Source of the DNA: Odontesthes bonariensis
Taxonomy: Eukaryota; Chordata; Actinopteri; Atheriniformes; Atherinopsidae
NCBI RefSeq assembly: GCF_027942865.1
Contig: NC_134528.1
Location: 10,969,586-11,033,585 of the forward strand
Direction: 5' to 3'
Length of the DNA: 64,000 nucleotides
Positions 20,085-31,350 of the stretch are shown here, piece after piece. Under the pieces are notes generated by a model. The model was not told the DNA's origin and made no database searches. It saw only the letters and a list, made by a program, of their open reading frames with translations. Both the position numbers and the translations under genes were made by a program. Positions within the stretch are counted from its first letter, which is position 1, and the number at the start of each line of letters is the position of its first letter.

Positions 20085-22987
20085 GTAAAAATAATGACAG
20101 ATTAATGCGGAGTGTTTCTGCTATCTGTTAGCCTGTTGTGGTGGTGTCTGAAACAGCTGTTTCTTTCACGTTTTAATCAGAATCCGATGGGGGTGTCGCC
20201 ACTCTCTCTCTTTTTACACGCACTCTGGCTGTGACGTCATCCGTAAACACAGGAGCCGAGTCTCCCATTGTGTAGAGACAACACGTGGACGGCGGCAGCA
20301 ACATGAATTATCTTCAACGGAATAACGGCGAAAGTCGGTTTTTAAAAGACGAACTGGACGTTAAACTGCTCGGTGTCCATCACTGGAAGGTTGTTTTAAA
20401 CCGAACAGCAGCTAAGAAGAATCACTCATTTCGAGCGGGCTGTTTCTCTGGGAGGAAAACGTTTAAGTTTTTTGTAGGGGAGGCTGGAAAAACGACTTAT
20501 CGTCCGATCGTCTGGCAAGATTAGAAATACAAACCTGATTTGTTTGATGAAATTAGGTAATGAATTTGTTCTGAGTGTTGAAAAAGGCGGAAGTATCAGG
20601 GGATGCAGCACCCGGACGTTTTTACAGCGCGCACACGGTTACTTTGTTCTTCAACTTTACTCCAAGTATCTATAAACGAGTATCTAAAACGAAGTTTAAA
20701 ATACTGCATGGTCATATTGAATTAGGTTAAAATATCATTGGGTTAATTTTTGTCACGTTCTTCTTCTCGACAAAGCCTAAACAACATCCGGTTATGGCGG
20801 AAGTTGATTTTCTCTTTTACTCCAGTCTCAGGGCGTGTTCATTTAAAAGTGAGTTTAACTTTATCCGGACTTCACACCAAATGCAGTGTTTTTAAACGTT
20901 ATTTAAAGCGCTTGTACACTTGTACACTTGTACACTGTGCTTGTACTGCACAGTTGGATGCAGCAAAAAAATATTATTTTTAAACAATCTTTTTATGGAA
21001 CTAATGTTCACGGTGCTGTTTCTGCAGAGCAACATTTTATTACATATATATATATATATTTTTTTTATAAAAAATATATTATATATTTAAAAAATATATA
21101 TATTTATTTTTTTAATGATTTTATTGCCTTCTTGTGATTTTATGTAGCTGTAAAGCACTTTGAATTACATTGTGTACGAATTGTGCTCTACAAATAAAAT
21201 TGCCTAGCCTTGCCTATTAGGTCTCTGTTCAGAAAACATTCCACGGCTTTGAATTTTGTGTTGTGGGATGGATATAAAATGTGCAATGCGTTGACTGATT
21301 GATTCAACTTATTCAGTGAAGTCTGTTTACTCTTTACTCTCCTTTGGTGTGGTAAAAAACAAACTGCTGTTTTTTTTTGTTTGGTTTAAAGTTCAGATCA
21401 TGTTTCAGCCTGATCAGATATCTATAAAATGGCTTTAATTCTGCTGTGTCAGAATGTAGTGCATCAAACTATGCTGTTATATCAAGGTGTTGCCTTGTAA
21501 AAATGCAGGAAAAATTATTAGAATAGAGTGAAGAGCTGACTGATACATTTTGTGACAAGCTTTTTCCCTGACATAGGTTTTGTGTCATTAGGTAGCAAAG
21601 CCGTATTAAAAGTCTCTTGATGACATCACCTTGATGTTTGGAGACAAAGTTGTCCTGAATGTATATGTGTGTTTCAGTGTTGCCTGCAGATATCCGGCGG
21701 GTCCTTGTGATTAAAGAAGAGGTTCCCTGGAGCTCCAGTCCGGACCAGCAGGACACCGAGTTCCTCTACATAAAGAAGGAAGAGGAGGAACTCTGGAGCA
21801 GTCAGGAGACAGGTGTTGCTGTGAACAGTGCAGATGAAGAGCACTCTCACTCCTTACAGCTTCAACAAATCAAAACTGAAGATACCAGAGAGACAGGGCC
21901 CCCAACCAGCAGCTCGGGACCAGAACCAGATAGAAACCCAGATCCAAATATTCGTTTTCAACCAAATAGTGATGAAAAGGCTGCTGACACTAAAGTCAGT
22001 GAGGACTTTAATTGGCAGAAATCTTCAGATTTTGTACCTGAAAGTAATGACAAAGCACCTGAGTCAAGTGTTCAGAGTAATGTGGGGTGTAACGCGGCCA
22101 ACAAGTCTTTTAGCTGCCCTGAATGTGATAAGAAGTTTATCGACTGGTGTCCCTTTCAGAAACACATGGCAATTCATTCAGGCCTTTCAGGTAGTAAGAA
22201 ACCATATGTTTGTGATACTTGTGGCAAAGGATTTAATCGACGTTGTTATTTGAGAAATCATGTGAAAATTCATCTGGTAGAGAAACCATATGCTTGTGAG
22301 GACTGCGGTAAAGGTTTTGTCCGAAAACAACAACTAAAGTACCACATGGCTGCTCACACGGGACTGAAACCTTATGTCTGTGATCACTGTGGGAAAAGAT
22401 TCTCCCAAGAAACATACCTTAAGGCGCATAAGAACACCCACCAAACAGAAAGACCATTTGTTTGTGACCAATGTGGTAAAAGATTTATGCAAAACGTACA
22501 CCTGAAGTTACACATCAAAGTCCACAAAGGGGAAAGACCCTTTGTTTGTGATCATTGTCAGCGAGCATTTACTCAAAGGTCTTCTCTGAAAAACCACACC
22601 AGAATCCACACAGGAGAGAAACCCTTTGGTTGTGATCAGTGTGGTGAAAAATTTACATTCAGAGGCACTTTTAAATTACACCTGTTGATTCACTCAGGGG
22701 AAAAGCCTTTCAGTTGTGATTATTGTGATGAAAAGTTTATTTATAAAGTTTCTCTGAGAAACCACATTATGCTCCACACGGGAGAAAGACCGTTTAGTTG
22801 TGAAATATGTGGGAAGAAATTTGTAGATAAAAAATGTCTGAAAAATCACATGAAGGTCCACAGGAGCAATAAACCATTCGGCTGCGATGTTTGTTACAAG
22901 AGACTGAAAAATCTGAAGTCATTAAAACAGCATAAAAGACGGCATACACTAGAGAGCACGTCTCATTATAAAAGTAAGGAAAACTGA
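19970..22987 (+). CDS. zinc-finger gene A: 10 C2H2 fingers, two exons
   Basis: Probable nuclear DNA-binding regulator. Exons 19970-20084 and 21678-22987 give 474 residues; the joining codon is G|TG. Residues 1-38 start MSEVDYLQQSNRKSQTLEDE. The second exon begins VLPADIRRVLVIKEEVPWSS with the DQQD...IKKEEEELW leader common in teleost zinc-finger proteins. Ten C-x2-C-x12-H-x3-H fingers run from about residue 184 to 461, mostly with TGEKP-like linkers; several linkers are degenerate (LVEKP, QTERP, RSNKP). No KRAB, SCAN or BTB domain. The target is unknown. A broken duplicate of exon 1 lies at 20303-20411. Confidence 0.85.
20303..20411 (+). pseudogene. duplicated zinc-finger exon 1 with lost splice donor
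   Basis: ATG-NYLQRNNGESRFLKDELDVK through LNRTAA: the same exon-1 pattern in the same phase (36 codons plus one base). The donor that reads GCAG|GTAAGAA in gene B reads GCAG|CTAAGAA here (20412-20413), so the GT is destroyed. It lies 333 bp downstream of the functional-looking exon 1 of gene A. Confidence 0.75.
21678..22987 (+). CDS. zinc-finger gene A exon 2 (finger exon)
   Basis: Acceptor GTGTTTCAG ends at 21677. A leader of about 145 residues rich in Glu, Ser and Pro is followed by the ten fingers; the last two are FSCEICGKKFVDKKCLKNH and FGCDVCYKRLKNLKSLKQH. Stop TGA at 22985-22987. Confidence 0.9.
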
Positions 22988-23160
22988 AACGTAACATGAA
23001 AACCCACACAGGAGAGGAACCAGTGCGTGGTGATGTATGAGTTAAATAGCTCAGTGAAAGGGAAACTATTTGGTTGTGATTATTGGGATAAAAAACGTGA
23101 CGATGGATAAGAATCTGACAACACATTGTTTTCTCCATAGAGGACAGAGTGACAGTGAAT
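22988..23160 (+). pseudogene. decayed zinc fingers after the gene A stop
   Basis: In a shifted frame LKRNMKTHTGEEP follows immediately. Further on, KLFGCDYWDKK and KNLTTHCFLHRGQ show finger halves with the second Cys replaced by Trp and the spacing disturbed. Gene A seems to have lost at least two terminal fingers to a frameshift and stop. Confidence 0.7.
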
Positions 23161-23199
23161 TTGATGCTTTTAAACAGAATGAATTGCATATTGGTAAAG

Positions 23200-23885
23200 C
23201 AGGACAGTAGAAAATATAATTTAAATACTCTTAAGGGATGGAGAAAATTCTGCTAATGTAGTCACAATGTGAAAATGTTTGTTGTTTTATGACTGGGCTC
23301 CGATTTGTTCCAAAATGTTCCACAATTTAAACTACTGACCTTTTTTATGTGTTATGATCTGAGGATTTGATGCTTCGATTTCCCTGAAGTGTTGTGAAAT
23401 AGGTTAATGGAGGCCAACTTGTCCAAACTTTTGCTCAGATTTTATTTTTAAAAGTTTTTGAAGAAGTATTTTGACATTTTCGAAGCACCAGGAACCACCG
23501 GGGGGTGATGTAGGAAAGTCTTAAGTCGAGAGACTCGGCATAAGAGGGAATTAGTGTGGTAAAGGACGATTTTCTGAGCTTTAAAAGCTCAGAGTTGTCT
23601 CCATAGACGAGAGACGATGCGTGGTGTATATTAGGAGACACATGAAAGTCCAACAGCTGTAATGTTGTCTTAGTCTCGTGTGGACAGTTGAACTTGGTGC
23701 TTCTGTCCAGTCCCACGTTGGTAGAGCTGACCAGGAGAAATTAAAAGAGTAAGAAATGTGTTGTTTTTATCGCTGTTCTTTATAATTTGTTCAAATAAAT
23801 GTAACACAGTTTGTTTAATAGACCTCTTGTTCTGACTGTCTGATGGTCCGATGTTTTATCTGTGAAGTAATCAGAATTTAGAGGC
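23200..23885. other. no feature recognised
   Basis: Probable 3' region of zinc-finger gene A; no coding pattern found. Confidence 0.4.
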
Positions 23886-23891
23886 TAAAAC

Positions 23892-24366
23892 GTGGACCAG
23901 AAACCTCTTTGTAATTCGATTTATTTTCTCTTTCTTTAAGGATCAGAAACCTGTTTGTTGTTTGATTTATTTTCACTTTCTTTAGGACCAGAAACTTCTT
24001 TGTTATTCAATTTATTTTCACTTTCTTTAGGACCAGAAACTTCTTTGTTATTCAATTTATTTTCACTTTCTTTAGGACCAGAAACCTCTTTGTTATTCGA
24101 TTTATTTTCTCTTTCTTTAAGGATCAGAAACCTGTTTGTTGTTTGATTTATTTTCACTTTCTTTAGGACCAGAAACTTCTTTGTTATTCAATTTATTTTC
24201 ACTTTCTTTAGGACCAGAAACTTCTTTGTTATTCAATTTATTTTCACTTTCTTTAGGACCAGAAACCTCTTTGTTAATTGATTTATTTTCACTTTCTTTA
24301 GGACCAGAAACCTCTTTGTTATTCAATTTATTTTCACTTTCTTTAGGACCAGAAACCTCTTTGTTT
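23892..24366. repeat. 45-bp minisatellite, about 10 units
   Basis: The unit is AGGACCAGAAAC(C/T)TCTTTG... . Read on the minus strand it is the 15-residue repeat KESENKLNNKEVSGP. Units with TTTAAGGATCAG carry one extra A (46 bp) and recur 181 bp apart, showing a four-unit higher-order repeat. Both strands stay open through much of the array because 45 is a multiple of three. There is no start context, splice evidence or known family, so a protein is not claimed. Confidence 0.9.
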
Positions 24367-24369
24367 GAA

Positions 24370-25225
24370 GCATCTGGAGAAATGGAATAAATGTTATTAC
24401 ATTTAAACTGTTGAAATGGAGTTTTTTGTTTTAATTTAAATGTACATTCCAGCTGCTCTGTGCACATTTGTGCTTTAAACACAATTAAGATGCCTTGTGT
24501 AGAAATACAAGAAAACCTTTGTATTTTCTACCTTACATGCATACATTTGTGTTGGGATGGTTTGTGCTCCGTATGGAAAGTTTCCTTCGTTCCAGAAGAT
24601 GATCTCAGTTTGTCTCGATGAGGGAGTCACCTCCAACTAAAGGAAGCAGTAAGAATGATTTTATATTCCTCACAGCTTGAAGGTGGAACCATCCATTTGG
24701 TTTAAATTCAGTTAACCTTGTTTTCCATGTAGTGTTTGATGCATCTAAACCAGTTTAAAGGTGACATTTTGCCCTTTTTAAACAATTTGATTATTATCAA
24801 ATTTCCTTATTGGGATGTGTGAGACAATGCCAGCTGGTTTAAGAACAGTGGCCTTAAACTAAAGAAAGTTTCCAACAGAAAGTGACATCTCGGGCAAAAC
24901 CACGGGATTATATTTGTTTGAACCGCAGTCGAGGAGCTACTGGAGCTTCGGCTCCTTTTAATGACACTTCTTTGTAGTTTGGGAACTGAGGATACTGATT
25001 GCTGCACTTTTTAAGAGGAATCTGTTTCCATTCTTGCCGAATCCAAGATTTCAGGATTTGAAAATCTCCCACTCGTGTGTGTGTATAAAGCTCTGAATAA
25101 CTTTTTAGCATCGTGTCTTTAAGACCTCGTAGCTCCATATTTTCTCAGCAGGGCACTTTGCTCTGACATGGTTTCTACTTTTAGGACTAAGCTAAAATAA
25201 AACGTCCTTTTTTGGTTCAGCTCGT
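24370..25225. other. no gene recognised
   Basis: Between the minisatellite and the next LINE tail nothing coding was recognised on either strand. Confidence 0.4.
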
Positions 25226-25228
25226 CAA

Positions 25229-26000
25229 AGTCAAATTTATTTGTATAGCACATTTCATGTGCAGAACAATTCAAAGTGCTTCACATAAAATAAAAGCATT
25301 GCAGCAGGGAGTGGAAGAAGCATTAAAAATACATAAAAGAATATAAAGAGAAACAAATAAAATAATTCAAATTAATTTAAAAACAAGCAACAGTCTAGAT
25401 AAGTTAAAAGATATCGTGCAGATTTTGTGCATAGACACATGAGAAAATAAATGTTTTAACCTGGATTTAAAAATGTCTCCATTTGGTGAAAGTTTAATCT
25501 CCACTGGCAGTTTGTTCCACTTGTTTTCAGCATAACAGCTAAATGCTGCTTCTCCATGTTTAGTCTGGACTCTGGACTGGACCAGCTGACCTGAGTCCTT
25601 GGATCTAAGAGCTCTGCTGGCTTTATATTCTCTGAACAGATCACACTGAACAGCTCGTAGCTACACGCTGAGCGTATTTGTGCCATTATAAGTATATAAC
25701 TCTGTACTTTGAGCTCTGTTCTCTCTGCAGATATCTGTGGAACTGGAGCCACATGTTTCTGATCTATGGTTACGAGTCTGAGTAAAAACAACACTGTACA
25801 GTGTTGGTTTCCCTCTCTGTCCTTCACTCTTCCTGCCCTCCCACCCCCAGCCGGTCGAGCAGATGGCCGTCTTCCTGTGTGGTTCTGCTGCAAGTTTCTT
25901 CCTGTTAAAACACGTTTTTTTTCCACCTCACTTTTGCAAAATGCTGCTTGAAGAGAGTTTGTGATGTGATCCACGGTATTTGTTTGCTTTATGCTCAGCA
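25229..26000 (-). mobile_element. LINE 3' end fragment, frameshifted
   Basis: Minus-strand 3' end (AAATTTATTTGTATAGCAC... on the plus strand). The frame above it matches the 45.07-45.32 kb fragment: a GEAAFSCYA.NKWNKLPVEI-like C-terminus, shifted here relative to the longer upstream frame. It is the usual tail of a 5'-truncated fish LINE. Confidence 0.6.
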
Positions 26001-26334
26001 CACTGTTAAATTAAGTTCTTTTGTTCCCTTTTGTTTCTTCTCTTGATTTTCTTTGGCTTTTGACACATACCTTCACTCTTTAGAGACGCTGTCAGCAGCT
26101 CAGACTTGCAGAACTTCGACCATGTTTGTCTTTTACACGCTTTGAGGAAGACGAATGACTGTAAAAGTTCCACATTTTAAAAAAGAAATGGAAATTACTT
26201 CTGGAGGCTTGTCAGTCGTCCAGAAAAGAACTCTGAACTACTTGTGCTAACTTTAAAACGTCCCAGCCTCTTGTTTAACACATTTAACGATGTTCTTCTG
26301 GCTGTAATGTTTTATATTATTACAGTTTCAAGTC

Positions 26335-27400
26335 AGTTTTATTAATCCAATCAAAATATATTCACACAGAGCCAATTAAAAAACAAACAAAAAAAAAAAC
26401 AGTTGCTTGCTATGGAATCGACCTGATTGCATCAGAACTAAGGAACGACTGTGGAAAGAAAAACTTCCATCAGAACCAGGAAGGGCGGCCATCTGCCTCG
26501 ACCAGCTGGGGCTGAGAGGACAGGAAAGAGGGGACAAAGAGCACCGTAACACCAGGCCAGAGACACCTGCTGAGAGAGAGAAACACAAGTTAATGACAAC
26601 AATGATGTCATATGTACATGGAGAGGAAAGAGAGCAGAGGGAGGAGAGGTGCATCATGGGAGCTCCCCCAGCAGACTGGGCCTATAGCAGCTTAACGATG
26701 GGATGTTTCAGGGTCACCTGAGCCATCCCTAACTATGAGCTTTCTGAAAAAGGAAAGTTTTAAGTCTGATCTTAAAGGTAGAGAGGGAGTCTGCTTCCTG
26801 AAGCCAAACTGGCAGCTGGTTCCACAGAGAGGGGCCTGATAACTGAGGGCTCTGCCTCCCAAACTGGCAGCTGGTCCCACAGAGAGGGGCCTGATAACTG
26901 AAGGCTCTGCCTCCCAAACTGGCAGCTGGTCCCACAGAGAGGGGCCTGATAACTGAAGGCTCCGCCTCCCAAACTGGCAGCTGGTTTCACAGAGAGGGGC
27001 CTGATAACTGAAGGCTCCGCCTCCCAAACTGGCAGCTGGTTCCACAGAGAGGGGCCTGATAACTGAAGGCTCTGCCTCCCAAACTGGCAGCTGGTTCCAC
27101 AGAGAGGGGCCTGATAACTGAAGGCTCTGCCTCCCAAACTGGCAGCTGGTTCCACAGAGAGGGGCCTGATAACTGAAGGCTCTGCCTCCCAAACTGGCAG
27201 CTGGTTCCACAGAGAGGGGCCTGATAACTGAAGGCTCTGCTCTACAGTTAATTTTATCATGTCTTTTCTCTTTAATGTTTGTTTACTTCTGCAAAAAACA
27301 GAACTCGGCTTTCTCAGGAGAACTGATAATTTAGTCCATATTCTGTGACTTTTAGCCATTCGTCTTGACATCGTACCAGTTATTTTCACTTAAAATTTTG
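26335..27400 (-). mobile_element. LINE-derived 3' region containing a minisatellite
   Basis: The minus frame ends LQEADSLSTFKIRLKTFLFQ, the standard C-terminus of Rex/L2-like ORF2. Just upstream, SGPSLWNQLPVW (equivalent to the conserved APxLWNxLP block) is repeated by the 55-bp array. Confidence 0.65.
26805..27240. repeat. 55-bp minisatellite, about 8 units
   Basis: Units contain AAACTGGCAGCTGGT(C/T)CCAC followed by AGAGAGGGGCCTGATAACTG. Because 55 is not a multiple of three, successive units translate in different frames. The array is an expansion of a LINE 3' coding segment. Confidence 0.92.
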
Positions 27401-27811
27401 CATTAAAAGAGATTGTAGGCGTTTATTTGCTGGGTTTTTTAACTCTGGTCTGACTTCCACCAATGCGTGACCTCATGATGCATTCAAGTACACCTTGTAA
27501 ACAGGATACTCCACAGTGAATGTGCTGCTTTGGTAGATCTACACACTTGCAAACTTCAGGTTTCTGCAGCAGGTCTCAAACTACCTCTGTCATCCTCTTT
27601 GAAGCCAGTTTACGTTACTTAGGATTCTTATTTTTCCCATTTCAATTCTCAGCGCGACTTTAATTTGCTAGTGATTTTCATGTATTTTTCTTTTTTGGGT
27701 GTGTTTTTAGGCTGCGTAACGACACGCTTCACATCATATAACCTTCTTAGCATCTTTTAACCATCAACCATCTGCCAGGCTAACCCTCACATGTCAGATG
27801 CCTGCATTTAA

Positions 27812-28357
27812 CCCATAAGAACCCACCATGACACAGGTGTCACACGCCCTTTAAATGTTCTGGAAAATTCCATAAAAACTTTATCCTTGATTTCAATTCA
27901 TGAATTGCCAGAGTGACCCATACTTAACATCCTGGTGGGTCATGTGACAGGTTATATGTTATTTAGTCTTCCCATAATAACATTTCCAAGATGTCTGTGT
28001 GCCAAGTTACCACTACGGGCAGAGCTAGCTAAATTTAAATTGTTTGTTTTTGGTTGCTAAAGGAAAGATTCAAACCTTTTAACACTTATTGACACATCTT
28101 TGACACTAGGGAGTGTTATTTTGAGAAAAATGTCAGAAATGTGTTCTATATAGTCTGTTTACTCTGTTTTATGTCCCCCATACCTTTCCTTGATGGAGAA
28201 ATTATCCAGGTTCTTAACGCCCAATGTGACATATATCTCACATTACAGATCTCTGACAGTGGGGGGATGGTATTTTGAAAGAAATGTGGTCTATTTAGTC
28301 TGTGTTATGACGCCCTTAATTTTCATTTCAGTAGAAATGGGTCTGGGTTCTTATGGG
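27812..28357. mobile_element. piggyBac-type MITE with TTAA target duplication
   Basis: Terminal repeats CCCATAAGAACCC...GGGTTCTTATGGG are exact inverted copies, flanked by TTAA at 27808-27811 and 28358-28361. CCC...GGG tips with TTAA are the piggyBac signature. The 546 bp has no coding capacity and contains a diverged internal tandem pair (near 28110-28160 and 28255-28310). Confidence 0.85.
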
Positions 28358-28361
28358 TTAA

Positions 28362-29990
28362 GAGAGGTCTCCACGGTTTTTCAGTTATGGACTAAATGGA
28401 TCGACCGCTGAGATGGAGGCAAGTGCTTTTTTTAATGCTTCATATAACCAGGAAATAAAAACTTTGAAGATTTAAAATATCTTTTCCAAGAAAATGCATA
28501 CACTGAACACAAAATAATGTATATGTAATGTAATAAAAGGGAACTTTGAGAAAAAAAGTCAGAATATATTCTTTATACATAAAAAATACCACTTAAGAAC
28601 AGAAAAGTTGTTTTTTTAAGATATGTCTCCTTTAAGTGGGTTTCACAAACCTTTGTTGAAGAAAGAACACTTTCATTTCTAACTGCTTTGATAAATATTT
28701 GTAGTTTTGCTGGTTTATTCTACTAGAAACGATTGATTTGACAGCTCAGAGGTGAAATTATGAATGGAGAGGTTTAAAGTCTTGATGTGATCTTGAGCAG
28801 GATTCTTCTGTGAATCTTTCCCCGACTGGCAGCATGTGGCAGAGGCAGGATTATTCACAAAGATGCACACGTCCGGTTTATTTTACTTTCCATTGACAAA
28901 ACATTCCCAAACTATCTGAACTGAAATCCTAACCCTAAACTTTACCAGAGCCATTAAAGCCATGAAACTGCTGCCCCCACGTTCACAGGAAGTCGACATA
29001 AGTTGGTGTGCGACCAGATTTTTGTCCCCATCATGTAAGAAAAAACAAGTCCATGAATATTTACTCTTACTGACACTTTAATTAAATCTTCAATAATTCT
29101 CTCCCACATTTTTTGGAACATTTTTATTAAATTTACTTTCTCAAAATCCACCTTTGAGCAAACACAAGAAAGTAAAACCATTTCAAACTCATTAAGCTTA
29201 ATTATTGTAACATATATAAAATTATATTAATATTTTTTCCTAAATGTCTATTCAGTAACATGCACGTCCGTTTCTCCTTCCACAAATACACAACCACAAA
29301 TATAAAAAAATGACATGTACAGTGTGTCGTATCTATTATCCTAAAATAATTCAAATGCTTTATACACAGTATGTAGTTTCAAGTCTGTTCAACTTAAAAT
29401 GGCACAAAAAAATCCTAAAATGAGCGCTTCCTAATACAAACAAAGATAGATACAAGATTAATAGTCTTATTCTAATACTACTTTTTATGTCGATTCATGC
29501 AGAACTTCTGCATCTGTGCCACCCAGCTAACACGTTTTCATTCCTTCTTTCTGAAGCCCGACTGAAACCGGGAAACATGCGCACACACCGAGGGTAACTC
29601 CAGCTGATGCACGTCCCGTGTTCTGTTTAGTAGCTGCCACATATGAGCTGGATATTCTGAGATCGAGCTCTCAGTGACATGATAAGATAACCCCGCTCTT
29701 TGTTTATTGCCCCGTTTTCATTTCCATGACTCAGCTCTGTGGTTATTTCACGAGCGTAAAGTTTACAACCTGAAATACTGTTGCAACAAACTGCATCTGT
29801 TGGACAAAATGGGAGTTTTTAGAGGTTAGTCCCCCTAACCTGAACCCATAAAGAGATAAAAGGGGGGACGAATGCAGGGATTCATGCAACCGAAACCCGG
29901 TTATGACCCATGAATCCTGCCTGTATCGGGTAGTTTACAGTCGGAAAACATGTTTTAATGAATGTTAACTTTACTTTAAAGATATTTTAG
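28362..29990. other. intergenic; no gene recognised
   Basis: A/T-rich sequence with no credible coding or RNA feature on either strand. Confidence 0.4.
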
Positions 29991-29994
29991 TTTG

Positions 29995-30325
29995 TTGCAC
30001 GGTCTCCTCACAGCAGGAGGGTTCCAGGTTCAACTCCCAGCTGGGGCCTTTCTGTGTGAAGTTTGCATGTTCTCCCGTGTAAGCGTGGGTTCTCTCTGGG
30101 TGCTCCGGCTTCCTCCCGCCCCCCAAAAACATTCACCTTATGTTAATGGGTTAGGTGTGAACGCCCAGCCCCCTGGAAGCACAGTGTATTTATAAAAATC
30201 AGAGCCAGTGTATTTCTGGTGCTGGTTGCATCAGGAAGGGCATCCGGCGTACAATCAATGATGCGAGATCAACTCGCCATGGCGTCCCCTGATAAAGGGA
30301 GAGGCCGAAAGAGGAAGATTTACTT
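29995..30325 (+). mobile_element. tRNA-derived SINE-like repeat
   Basis: A B-box-like GGTTCAACTCCCAG is followed by the common fish segment GGGGCCTTTCTGTGTGAAG...TTTGCATGTTCTCCC and, at the end, GGAAGGGCATCCGGCGTA...GCCGAAAGAGGAAGA. The 5' A-box part is poorly preserved. Confidence 0.6.
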
Positions 30326-30504
30326 TGTTTCTATCGGCTGAACCAGATAAAACCATTTTCAGTTTGAAACGAGTTGATTGTTTTCAACCTTTTTTATCAT
30401 TAGTTGGGTTTATTTTAACATATTTTAGCAGAAGCTTTGTTGTTCTACTAAAATCTACCTACAGGTGCAACTTGCTGGGTAACACGTTTAACCCCAAATC
30501 ATAA

Positions 30505-30528
30505 AAAAAAAAAAAAAAAAAAAAAAAG
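30505..30528 (+). repeat. poly(A) run
   Basis: About 24 A in a row, probably a retroelement tail or slippage product. Confidence 0.9.
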
Positions 30529-30699
30529 GTTGTTCTGAAATTTAATTTTAATTCACTGCAGACAGTAGGAACCCAAAAATATTTATATTTAATTTGTTGT
30601 TGACTGCAACAATGTTCCAAAAAAACAGTTGGGATTAGTTAAAAGGCTGTCTTCAAGAAGGAAGAGAGCAGACCTCACTTCTTAAGGAAGCTTTAAGGA

Positions 30700-30900
30700 G
30701 AGTTCAGCATCTGTTCACAGCATCTGTTTACAGCAGCAGCATCAGAGACTCAAAGAAACTGAATAAATATATAAATAACGCTGGCTCTGTGGCGGGGGGA
30801 CTGCTCTGGAGCTGACTGTTAAAAGAAGAGTGCTGCTTTAGTTAAGAAACATATTAGACAACACTGCCCACCTTCCACATAACTTCTTTAGTGGTGGAAA
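30700..30900 (+). mobile_element. LINE ORF2 C-terminal remnant
   Basis: The pieces RDSKKLNKYINNAGSV and, in another frame, HCPP match the KLNKLIRRAGSVLG...NTAHPLH tail of fish L2-like elements. Stops and frameshifts abound. Confidence 0.45.
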
Positions 30901-30939
30901 TGGTCTCTGTGTGCTTAAACAAAGACAAAAAGGGGCATC

Positions 30940-31125
30940 CAGACTGAGCAACATATGCTGCCTTCAGGGCCACATCTTTTCCAGGGACGTCCGTGCGTTT
31001 TTCAACAAGACAATGTAAGACTGAAGAAAGAGAGATTAAAGGTACTGGACTGGCCCACAGTCCTGAGCATCTCCAACAGGGAACGTGTGGAGAACTTTAA
31101 AACAAAAACTATAGCATGAACCCCA
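30940..31125 (+). pseudogene. Tc1-like transposase fragment (second Asp motif)
   Basis: A frame reads HLFQGRPCVFQQDN, the FQQDN block that carries the second catalytic Asp in Tc1-like transposases, then VLDWPTVLSISN, resembling the later W-P...SPDLNPIE block. The upstream two thirds are missing. Confidence 0.45.
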
Positions 31126-31350
31126 TTCTGTTGCACATCAGGGTCTTAAATTCTATCGCTTGGTGTCTTCAGTGCCAGAACTTATAAAACTTTCTTAACT
31201 AAAATGTGTTGCAGACAGAACATGAACAAAAGTACGTCTATTATCATATTAAATAAGTTTGATGAGGAAAAAAAGAAGAAATATCTGGGGTTCATATTAT
31301 CTGCAATAGATAGATGTCAGAATATTTGGGATTTTTGGACCCTGAAACAT

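Noticed and set aside
20285..20524. 79-codon ORF as a complete small protein
   Set aside because: Its first 36 codons are a duplicated zinc-finger exon 1; the rest is read-through into former intron after the lost donor.
23955..24390. Plus-strand repeated SLGPETSLLFNLF frames as a membrane protein
   Set aside because: Direct consequence of the 45-bp unit length; no start, splice or family support.
29995..30060. Possible tRNA gene from the GGTTCAACTCC box
   Set aside because: No cloverleaf could be drawn and the downstream sequence is a common fish SINE-like repeat.
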